This document shows positions 1 to 5,400 of a stretch of DNA of 6,091 nucleotides, piece after piece. Position 1 is the first letter of the stretch. Every line of letters starts with the position of its first letter. The translations under genes and the position numbers were made by a program. The stretch spans positions 5,433 through 11,523 of the forward strand of contig JAJYFI010000020.1 of the NCBI GenBank assembly GCA_021790955.1, written 5' to 3'. The notes under the pieces are model-generated. The model saw only the letters and a program-made list of their open reading frames with translations, did not search any database and was not told the origin of the DNA. The stretch comes from a bacterium. GTDB taxonomy: Bacteria > Elusimicrobiota > Elusimicrobia > UBA1565 > UBA9628.

Positions 1-1086
1 CCACCCGCACGGGCAAGGGTTCGTCGCCGCGACGAGCATGAATCTTGCCGGGTATTCGACGGCCTCCCGGGCCCGGGCGACCGTGATGCGGCCTTCTTCG
101 AGCGGCTCCCGCAGGGCCTCGAGCGCGGGGCGGGAAAACTCCGCGAGCTCGTCGAGAAAAAGGACGCCGTGGTGCGCCAAGGTGATCTCTCCGGGCTTCG
201 CTTGGGGGCCGCCTCCGACAAGGGCGACGGCGGAGGCCGAATGGTGGGGGGCGCGGAACGGGCGTTGGCGCACGAGTCCCGCCCGGGCCGCGCCGCCGCG
301 CCCGGAGAGGGCGTGGAGGCGGGTGACATCGAGCCTTTCTTGGAGGCTCAACGGGGGCAGGAGGCCCGGCAGGCGTTTGGCGAGAAGGGATTTGCCCGTG
401 CCGGGAGGGCCGACGAGAAGGAGGTTGTGCGCCCCGGCCGCCGCGATCGTCAGGGCGCGCTTGGCGAGGGCCTGCCCCTTGATGTCGGACAAATCATCGG
501 CTCCTCCGTTCGCGGGTTCCTCGGGGGCGTCGTCGTCCATCGGCTCTCTGGAGACGGCTCCCCGCCTCTCAGCGGCGGGCGACGAAAGCCAGTCCACCGT
601 CTCGCGCAGGGAACGGACGGGATAGACGGGAAGGCCGGCCGCCGCGAGCTCCTCCGCGTTGGCCGAGGGCGCCACCAGGGCCTCGAATCCATGCCGCTTG
701 GCCTCGAGGGAGAGAGACAACGCCGATTCGATCCTCACCAGGGAGCCGTCCAGGGCGAGCTCGCCTAGAAGGCAGAGATTTTTCCCGGCAAGGCTCCTTG
801 GTATTTGGCCCGTGGACTCCAGGAGGGCGACGGCGATCGCCAAGTCGAAGTGGGAGCCTTCCTTGCGCGCCCGGGCCGGGGACAGATTGACGGTGATCCT
901 TTTGGGAGCGAGGCAAAAACCGGAGTTTCTGATGGCCCCCACGAGACGCTCCCTGGACTCCCGGACGGCCGCGTCGGGAAGGCCGACCACCGCGTAGGCG
1001 GGGAGGCCGTTGGCGACGTCCACCTCGACGGCGACGGGGTAGGCCTCCATGCCGCGCAAGGCCAGGGAATGCGTCCGCGCGATCAT
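1..1086 (-). CDS. comM: YifB/ComM family Mg-chelatase-like AAA+ ATPase (C-terminus beyond window)
   Basis: This is the N-terminal 362 codons of a YifB/ComM protein; the open frame runs off the left edge, and the family is usually about 500 residues. Residues 1-170 form the Lon-protease-like ChlI domain, with the family signatures VVGLPDAAVRESRERL (33-48), the RITVNLSPA stretch (63-71) and GSHFDLAIA (77-85). After a short acidic linker comes the AAA+ Mg-chelatase domain: Walker A GPPGTGKS (226-233), the RPFRAPHHSASA motif (275-286), Walker B VLFLDE (308-313) and ATNPCPCG (354-361). In Vibrio and Haemophilus, ComM is a hexameric branch-migration helicase that helps integrate transforming DNA. 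In non-competent bacteria the role is unclear. The ATG overlaps the stop of the upstream kinase gene as ATGA, and a GGAAGGG stretch a few bases before it could serve as ribosome binding site. Family assignment is secure; the ComM function is inferred from family knowledge. Confidence 0.95.
   Translation of the reverse strand, partial: MIARTHSLALRGMEAYPVAVEVDVANGLPAYAVVGLPDAAVRESRERLVGAIRNSGFCLAPKRITVNLSPARARKEGSHFDLAIAVALLESTGQIPRSLAGKNLCLLGELALDGSLVRIESALSLSLEAKRHGFEALVAPSANAEELAAAGLPVYPVRSLRETVDWLSSPAAERRGAVSREPMDDDAPEEPANGGADDLSDIKGQALAKRALTIAAAGAHNLLLVGPPGTGKSLLAKRLPGLLPPLSLQERLDVTRLHALSGRGGAARAGLVRQRPFRAPHHSASAVALVGGGPQAKPGEITLAHHGVLFLDELAEFSRPALEALREPLEEGRITVARAREAVEYPARFMLVAATNPCPCGW
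1083..1086 (-). other. ATGA start/stop overlap joining histidine kinase and comM
   Basis: The coding strand reads ATGA: the ATG opens the YifB/ComM gene and the TGA closes the kinase gene. It supports co-transcription and translational coupling of two genes that are not usually partners. Confidence 0.9.
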
Positions 1087-2498
1087 GCCGCCCTTCCGTC
1101 GGCGTCCGTCTGCGGCAGGGCGGCGTCCTGCTCGCGAGCGAGAAGAAAATGGAAGGTCGTCCCCTTCCCGGGGTGGGAATCGAACCATATGCGGCCTCCG
1201 TGCTTGGAGACTACCTCCCTGCACAGCGCAAGGCCCAGCCCCGTCCCGGGAGCCTTGACCTCGGAATGGTTGGAGGCTCGGAAGAACTTCTCGAAGATGC
1301 GGTTATGCTCCGATGGAGGGATGCCGATCCCGTTGTCCTGGATGGAGACGACGACGAATTCCCCCTTGTCCCGGGCCGAAATAAGCACCCGCCCGCCGGG
1401 GCGGGTGAATTTCAAGGCGTTCGACAAGAGGTTGTCGACGACGAGAGAAATCCACTTGGGGTCCGCCATGACGAGAGGCAGGCTCTCCGGGATTTCGACG
1501 GAGATCGATTTCTGGGCGTTCATGGCTTGCGGGACGTGGGACTCCACGCTCGTGTGGATGATCTCGCCAATCCGCAGCGCCCGCATCTCCATGGCGACGC
1601 CCCCCTCGAGGCGGGTCAAATCCAGGAGTTCGAGAACGATCGCCTCCAGGCGCTTGACCGATTTCATGGCCATTTTGAGGAATTTCATCTGTTTTTCGGC
1701 CAAGGGGCCCGCCTCGCCCTCCATGAGCATGGTCAAAAATCCCCCCAGCGTCGTCAAAGGAGTGCGGAACTCATGGCTTGCCGTCGACACGAACTCATCT
1801 TTAATACGATTGAGGGCCTCCAATTGTTCCGTGGCCCAGGATAATTTTCGGTTGAGCATGGCCGTCTCGACGAGGATGGCCACCTCATCGGCGATCAGGC
1901 GCGCGAAGCTGAGATCGTCGGCCGTAAAATAGCGGGGACGCACGCTTCCCACCCGGAGCACCCCGAGGGAGTGGCTCTTGGTCTTAAGCGGCACGACCAT
2001 GAGGGAGCGGATGTTCCAAAGCTTGGCGTAGCCGGCGGAGACGGAGGGGTCGCTTTGGGCGTCGCCGGTCATGAAGGGCTCGCCGGTCTTGAACGCCCGC
2101 ACGGACGAGGAGTTCTCCGCAGAGATGGGGATGCGGTAGAACTGGTCCTCGCTGTCCAGGCCGAAGGCCCCGGGCTGGGTGACGAGCTCCATGGTTTCTT
2201 CGTCGAGCGTCAGGAGCGCGACGAGGTCCGCCTTGAGATATTTGGAGACGATCGTCACGACCGCGCTGAAGGCGGGACGCGCCTGCTCGGCTTCCGCAGT
2301 GAGCGCCGCGGCCACGACGCGCAGGGTCTTGACCTCGCGGCGGCGGTGGAGGACCTTGCCGCGAGCTTCGGAGAGGGCCTCTTGAGTTTGAGCGAGGGAG
2401 TCGGCGAGCTTGCGACGCATTCTCCAATAAAGAACGAAGGTCCAAGCGAGGGCGGCCAGAGCGGCGGCGGCCAAGGCGAGCTCCATCTCCGGGCGCAT
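1083..2498 (-). CDS. Membrane-anchored GAF-domain sensor histidine kinase
   Basis: From the start chosen here it is 471 residues. A single hydrophobic helix (about 5-25) is followed by a basic WRMRRK stop-transfer and a coiled-coil-like stretch (about 30-75). A GAF domain follows (about 75-213). The HisKA dimerisation helix carries STASHEFRTPL with phospho-acceptor His242. The HATPase_c domain has the N box DNLLSNALKF (355-364), G1 box DNGIGIP (388-394), F box FEKFF (402-406) and G2 box GTGLGLAL (418-425), so it looks catalytically intact. It should sense a cytoplasmic ligand or redox state through GAF and phosphorylate a response regulator, but no regulator gene is in view and there is no receiver domain. 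The start is uncertain: ATG codons at 2549 and 2522 lie in frame but overlap the upstream gene. The ATG at 2498 avoids overlap, sits 7 bases after that gene's stop and just precedes the membrane helix. None has a convincing Shine-Dalgarno. Confidence 0.93.
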   Translation of the reverse strand: MRPEMELALAAAALAALAWTFVLYWRMRRKLADSLAQTQEALSEARGKVLHRRREVKTLRVVAAALTAEAEQARPAFSAVVTIVSKYLKADLVALLTLDEETMELVTQPGAFGLDSEDQFYRIPISAENSSSVRAFKTGEPFMTGDAQSDPSVSAGYAKLWNIRSLMVVPLKTKSHSLGVLRVGSVRPRYFTADDLSFARLIADEVAILVETAMLNRKLSWATEQLEALNRIKDEFVSTASHEFRTPLTTLGGFLTMLMEGEAGPLAEKQMKFLKMAMKSVKRLEAIVLELLDLTRLEGGVAMEMRALRIGEIIHTSVESHVPQAMNAQKSISVEIPESLPLVMADPKWISLVVDNLLSNALKFTRPGGRVLISARDKGEFVVVSIQDNGIGIPPSEHNRIFEKFFRASNHSEVKAPGTGLGLALCREVVSKHGGRIWFDSHPGKGTTFHFLLAREQDAALPQTDADGRAA

Positions 2499-2505
2499 GA
2501 GGGAC

Positions 2506-3930
2506 TCAGGAACGTGATTCATGGAAAAAATCATGAAGCAGGTCCGCATGAGCGGCGAGATAGGCGTCCGGCTCCGACTCGGGATCGAGGGGGATCGCCG
2601 CGCAGGAGATGCCGAGTCCCTTCAGGGCGGCCATGGCGGCATGGGCGCGAGAGCTTGCCGCCGCCGCGGTCCAATCGTCAGCCTCGGCGTCCGCGATGAC
2701 GGCTGCGTCGCAGGCGGCGTCGGCGCAGAAGTCCGCTGCGGCCGAGGCGTCTTCGCCTTGAGCCGGGCAGGCCCGGGAGAGGACGGCATCGTAGGCCGCA
2801 AGCCCTTGAGTTCGGCGCTCTTCGCGAAGAAAGCGATCGAGAGAAGCCTCGCCCTGCGCGCGCGCGTTCTCGGGAAAAAGCAAGGCGAGGCGCTTGGGGC
2901 CGCCGGAGGATAAATCGTGCGGCGAGGAAAGGAGTCCCGTCGCGCCGAGAGGCTCCAGGGACAAATTGAAGACGCGGTCGAGCCCGGCTTGGCGCAAGGC
3001 CGCAAGGCGCCGCAGCCAGGGATAAAGCCCCTTGAAGCCCTCCTCGGCGCTCGCCAGTTCGTCGAGAAGCTTTTCAAGCGCCTCGGGAGCGACGACGAAG
3101 CCGTAACGGCTGAAGAAACGATCGGCGGCGGCGAAAATGTGCTTCCCCGTCGGCGGGCCGATCAGGACTTCTCTTGAGAGTTCCCCCTGAGGCTCAAGGA
3201 ACGCGGCGGGGACCGTCCCCGCCGCGCCCGCGATCACGACCTGAAGGCCGCGCCGGCAAAAATCAGCGGCGATCTTTCCGGCCAGAGCCGCGCCTCCTTT
3301 GGAGTTTATGAGATGGACGTCGTCGACGAGCAGCGCGCGCCGCGTCCGGAAAGACGCTCCGAAAGCTCCGGCTTGGCCTGACTGGACGGCCGCGGAGGCA
3401 TTGCGAAAAAGTTCCGCCGCGCTCGCGAGAAGCGCGCTGCCGCCTCCCCAGCGGCGATCGAAATCCTCCGCCATGGCGTTGAGAAGATGGGTTTTTCCGG
3501 AGCACTCGGGCCCGCGGATCACGAGGGGGTTGTGCACGAGACCCGGCGAGGCGGCGGCTTCCCGGGCCGCGGCGCGCGCCAGGCGGTTGGAGGGGCCGAC
3601 GCAGAAGGTCTCGAAGGTTTGTGACGCGTCGCGGCGCTTCGACCGCGGGCGCACGGGGGCCGGTCCTCCTTCGTCCCGGGGAGCCGCGGGACGCCGCGGG
3701 ACGAGATCTTCCAGGAGCTTCACGAGCGCCTCCCGGCTTCGCTCGTCGAGCTGATGGAGGAAGAGTTTGAAATCGAAGCCCTCGGGGCACGAGGAGGAAT
3801 CCGGACGGCCGCACGCGGCTCCAAGTTTTCCCATGAGGAGGGAAACCTCCGCGAGACTTCCCTTGATGAAGAGCTGATGCCGGCGGGGATCTCGGCCGGT
3901 GGGCGCGGGTTGAAGGAGCCAGCGCTGCAT
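2506..3930 (-). CDS. Divergent DnaA-like AAA+ ATPase lacking the DnaA DNA-binding domain
   Basis: About 474 residues. The middle matches the DnaA AAA+ core: TFETFCVGPSNRLA (105-118) mirrors the DnaA lead-in 'TFDNFVVGPSNRLA'; Walker A is GPECSGKT (140-147) followed by HLLNA; Walker B is ALLVDDVHLI (199-208). Beyond this it diverges. The sensor I strand reads VVIAGAAG (231-238), the arginine-finger region keeps only GELSRE (249-254), and the lid has FKGLYPWL (299-306) where DnaA has the sensor II 'VRELEGAL', so Lys replaces Arg. There is no domain IV helix-turn-helix or DnaA signature. Instead there is an Ala-rich tail of about 150 residues. The N-terminal 80 residues do not resemble DnaA domain I. 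It may act as a DnaA/Hda/DnaC-like regulator or loader, but its function is unknown. The ATG at 3930 was chosen because the open frame further upstream overlaps the preceding gene by 121 bases. A GTG two codons earlier (3936) is equally possible. No clear ribosome binding site is visible. Confidence 0.85.
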   Translation of the reverse strand: MQRWLLQPAPTGRDPRRHQLFIKGSLAEVSLLMGKLGAACGRPDSSSCPEGFDFKLFLHQLDERSREALVKLLEDLVPRRPAAPRDEGGPAPVRPRSKRRDASQTFETFCVGPSNRLARAAAREAAASPGLVHNPLVIRGPECSGKTHLLNAMAEDFDRRWGGGSALLASAAELFRNASAAVQSGQAGAFGASFRTRRALLVDDVHLINSKGGAALAGKIAADFCRRGLQVVIAGAAGTVPAAFLEPQGELSREVLIGPPTGKHIFAAADRFFSRYGFVVAPEALEKLLDELASAEEGFKGLYPWLRRLAALRQAGLDRVFNLSLEPLGATGLLSSPHDLSSGGPKRLALLFPENARAQGEASLDRFLREERRTQGLAAYDAVLSRACPAQGEDASAAADFCADAACDAAVIADAEADDWTAAAASSRAHAAMAALKGLGISCAAIPLDPESEPDAYLAAHADLLHDFFHESRS

Positions 3931-3956
3931 GGTCACGGCTGGAATGGGGTGGGCAC

Positions 3957-4439
3957 TTAAAATTGAAGTTTGAAGACGATCTCGATGACGGAGGCCTTGC
4001 GGCCCGTGGAGGCCGCGTCGATCTGGCAGCGGGAGATCCCCTCGGAGCGCAGCGACGCCGAGAGCGCCTTGATCCACTCGGGGCTTAGCCCGTCGCCGAT
4101 CATGACGGCCAGGTCCGTCCCGGCCGCCTTGATCTCATGGGCGATGGCCGCGGTGTCCTCGCTTTCCGAGACGGCTCTATCCAGGGCTTCCTTGATCTCA
4201 AGGGGGCTCCTCGTTGTCCCGGCCGCGAGCGCTTTGAGGAGGGAGAGGAGCCGCTCCTTGGCCGGGGCGGTCTTGGCGACGTGCAGGAAGGCGAGGCGGC
4301 GCGTCCCCGAGCCTTTGGCCGAAGACGCGGGAGCAGGCGTCGACGGTGCGGGCCGAAAGGCGAAATCCGGGACCGAGCGGAACAGAGCCTCCAGGTCGAT
4401 CCATAAGCCCAAAGCGCTCTCCTGCGGCATCGGGCTCAT
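3957..4439 (-). CDS. Unrecognised 160-residue protein in the microcompartment gene cluster
   Basis: I do not recognise this family. An N-terminal segment (about 7-30, with LGLWIDLEALF) could form one hydrophobic or amphipathic helix. A Pro/Ala/Ser/Gly-rich linker follows (about 30-46, APSTPAPASSAKGSG). The rest (47-160) looks like a small alpha/beta domain, with predicted strands RLAFLHVA (48-55), DLAVMIGDG (109-117) and SVIEIVFKLQF (150-160) separated by helices. There is no Cys cluster, signal peptide, membrane segment or familiar catalytic motif. Its ATG overlaps the stop of the upstream EutQ-like gene as ATGA, implying translational coupling. The DnaA-like gene starts 26 bases after its stop. 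The segment-linker-domain layout resembles that of microcompartment cargo or cargo adaptors, but that is inference. A start three codons in (4430) is also possible. That it is a real gene is supported by the overlap, the full-length open frame and tight packing. Confidence 0.75.
   Translation of the reverse strand: MSPMPQESALGLWIDLEALFRSVPDFAFRPAPSTPAPASSAKGSGTRRLAFLHVAKTAPAKERLLSLLKALAAGTTRSPLEIKEALDRAVSESEDTAAIAHEIKAAGTDLAVMIGDGLSPEWIKALSASLRSEGISRCQIDAASTGRKASVIEIVFKLQF
4436..4439 (-). other. ATGA start/stop overlap joining two microcompartment-cluster genes
   Basis: The coding strand reads ATGA: the ATG opens the 160-residue gene and the overlapping TGA closes the EutQ-like gene. This arrangement usually couples translation through ribosome re-initiation and suggests roughly matched amounts of the two products. 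Confidence 0.85.
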
Positions 4440-4699
4440 TCTCGGACGATGCGGACCCCTCGAAGGGTCAGCCAGTCGGAGGCCAGGGGACTCACGATGG
4501 CCTTCGCCGGGACGCGCAATTCCTTGGATCCATCCTTGAGGGCCTTTTTGATGTCATGTTCCGACAAGAAAATCCTGCCCGCCGGCCCTTCGGGACCTTT
4601 CGGCCGCGGCCGGGGAGAGCCGGCGGACGAAGGGGGGGGGGCCGGACGGAGCTTGATCTGAGAGACGATCAGATCGATGAGATCGTCGCGCGTCAGCAC
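4436..4699 (-). CDS. Small protein: encapsulation-peptide-like helix, Pro-rich linker and EutQ-N-terminus-like domain
   Basis: 87 residues in three parts. Residues 1-18 (MLTRDDLIDLIVSQIKLR) form a short amphipathic helix with Leu/Ile on one face, the hallmark of encapsulation peptides that dock cargo onto BMC shells. Residues 19-41 are a Pro/Gly/Ser/Arg linker. Residues 42-87 resemble, from memory, the first ~45 residues of ethanolamine-utilisation protein EutQ: both share the pattern D-I-[KR]-x-A, a central Gly, x-V, A/S-I-[VI]-[ST]-P-x-A, then a late Gly. The catalytic cupin part of EutQ is absent, so an enzyme activity is unlikely and an adaptor or scaffold role is more plausible. Translation must start at the GTG at 4699, because an in-frame TAG lies three codons upstream and no ATG follows in frame. 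It begins 19 bases after the BMC-H stop and its TGA overlaps the next ATG. A run of ten C on the coding strand encodes the PAPPP part of the linker. The encapsulation role is inferred. Confidence 0.85.
   Translation of the reverse strand: MLTRDDLIDLIVSQIKLRPAPPPSSAGSPRPRPKGPEGPAGRIFLSEHDIKKALKDGSKELRVPAKAIVSPLASDWLTLRGVRIVRE
4632..4641. repeat. 10-base homopolymer (G on plus, C on coding strand) inside a linker
   Basis: Ten consecutive G on the plus strand, read as C10 in the 87-residue EutQ-like gene, where it encodes part of the Pro-rich linker. With ten bases the reading frame joins the N-terminal helix to the C-terminal domain correctly. Tracts of this length are prone to polymerase slippage and to sequencing error. 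Confidence 0.95.
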
Positions 4700-4718
4700 G
4701 GAAAGCTAAGCGCCCCGT

Positions 4719-5024
4719 TCAGCGCGCGATCTTGATCGATATCTGGTCGAGGTATTTCTCCAAATCGTCGTGAGGTCGCGGGATCACGTGGACGCTCACG
4801 AGTTCGCCCACCTTCTGGGCCGCGGCCGCCGCCGCGTCGACGGCGGCGCGAACGGCGCCGACTTCGCCGCGGCAAAGAGTCGTGACGAGCCCGGAGCCTA
4901 TTTTTTCATAGCCCAGGAGCCGGACCCTCGCCGCCTTGGCCATCGCGTCCGACGCCTCGATCATCCCGACGAAGCCCTTGGTCTCGACGAGACCCAAAGC
5001 CTCACGAACCGAAACTTCTGCCAT
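4719..5024 (-). CDS. BMC-H hexameric microcompartment shell protein (PduA/EutM/CcmK family)
   Basis: A single BMC domain of 101 residues, the normal length for the family. It aligns almost end to end with PduA: EALGLVETKGFVGMIEASDAM (8-28), YEKIGSGLVT (39-48), GEVGAVRAAVDA (53-64) and VHVIPRPH (78-85). The pore loop is Gly43-Ser44-Gly45, as in PduA, which favours a small polar pore. Lys30 corresponds to the conserved hexamer-edge lysine and Arg83 of the PRP motif to the residue that packs against it, so normal sheet assembly is expected. It builds the flat facets of a proteinaceous shell around metabolic enzymes. The ATG at 5024 is fixed by a very strong Shine-Dalgarno, the best in the window, consistent with the high expression a shell protein needs. 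It sits between a zinc-ribbon protein (26 bases upstream) and the encapsulation-peptide-like protein. No second shell gene, pentamer or trimer is in view. Pore selectivity is inferred by analogy. Confidence 0.97.
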   Translation of the reverse strand: MAEVSVREALGLVETKGFVGMIEASDAMAKAARVRLLGYEKIGSGLVTTLCRGEVGAVRAAVDAAAAAAQKVGELVSVHVIPRPHDDLEKYLDQISIKIAR

Positions 5025-5029
5025 AGCCG

Positions 5030-5037
5030 CCTCCTTT
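5030..5037 (-). promoter_or_regulatory. Strong Shine-Dalgarno of the BMC-H gene
   Basis: The coding strand reads AAAGGAGG five bases before the ATG at 5024, a near-perfect anti-16S match at good spacing. The other genes here have weak or no visible sites, so this one probably gives the shell protein a higher translation rate than its operon partners. Confidence 0.9.
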
Positions 5038-5050
5038 CACCAGACTTTTG

Positions 5051-5365
5051 TCACGCCTCGCTCCAATCGCCCTCGTCCGTCTTTTTTTCAGGCTCGAGGA
5101 TCGCCCCGCAGGAGCCGCAGCGCTTGGCGGGGCTGTAGGTCCGGATGCATTCGTCGTCCTCCGGCCACCATTCCTCGAAAAACATGTCCGCCTTCTTGCG
5201 GCAGGCGAGGCAAAAACGCTCCATGCCGGCGCCGCAGCGCGGGCAGAACTTGGGGGCGGCCGCTTTTTCCGGCGGCGCTCCGGGCGCTTGGTGGATGAGG
5301 GCGCCGCAGGAACCGCATTGGAAATCGACGGTGAGCTTGAATTTAGCCGGTTTGTTTTTGGACAT
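5051..5365 (-). CDS. Small double zinc-ribbon protein in the microcompartment cluster
   Basis: 104 residues with four CxxC knuckles: Cys17/Cys20 (CGSCG), Cys41/Cys44 (CPRCG), Cys52/Cys55 (CLAC) and Cys83/Cys86 (CGSCG). They can pair into two zinc ribbons, 17/20 with 41/44 and 52/55 with 83/86, leaving Cys73 unpaired. A Pro/Ala loop (27-38) separates the first pair, and an acidic aromatic stretch (FFEEWWPEDDE, 62-72) lies in the second ribbon. There is no enzyme domain, signal peptide or membrane helix. I do not recognise a named family. Such proteins can bind nucleic acid or protein, or act as metal or redox adaptors. Its place between deoC (28 bases upstream) and the BMC-H gene (26 bases downstream) suggests a role tied to the microcompartment, such as assembly, cargo binding or regulation, but this is inference. 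The first ATG is used; it has no strong Shine-Dalgarno. Confidence 0.9.
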   Translation of the reverse strand: MSKNKPAKFKLTVDFQCGSCGALIHQAPGAPPEKAAAPKFCPRCGAGMERFCLACRKKADMFFEEWWPEDDECIRTYSPAKRCGSCGAILEPEKKTDEGDWSEA

Positions 5366-5400
5366 GGTTTCGCCGCTATTGTCTTCTATTAATTTAATAC
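5366..5400. other. AT-rich spacer between deoC and the zinc-ribbon gene
   Basis: The most AT-rich stretch in this GC-rich window, covering the last codons of deoC and the 28-base gap. On the minus strand it reads around TATTAAATTAATAGAAGAC and includes a small ATTAA/TTAAT inverted repeat. It could hold a -10-like element for an internal promoter ahead of the zinc-ribbon and shell genes, but no matching -35 box is evident. There is no GC stem with a T run, so it is not a recognisable intrinsic terminator. Confidence 0.25.

Noticed and set aside
805..1932. A 375-codon open frame on the plus strand
   Set aside because: It lies antisense to two clearly assigned genes (YifB/ComM and the histidine kinase), its translation shows no recognisable domain, and long antisense frames are common in GC-rich coding DNA.
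1971..2699. A 242-codon plus-strand open frame rich in Gly and Arg
   Set aside because: Antisense to the kinase and DnaA-like genes, with low-complexity composition typical of a shadow frame.
3931..4077. N-terminal extension of the DnaA-like protein up to 4077
   Set aside because: It would overlap the 160-residue gene by 121 bases, and the extra residues read as low-complexity Arg/Gly/Leu sequence from the wrong frame of that gene.
5380..5400. ATTAA/TTAAT inverted repeat as a terminator after deoC
   Set aside because: The stem is only five AT pairs without a GC stem or clean T run, and the next gene follows closely on the same strand.
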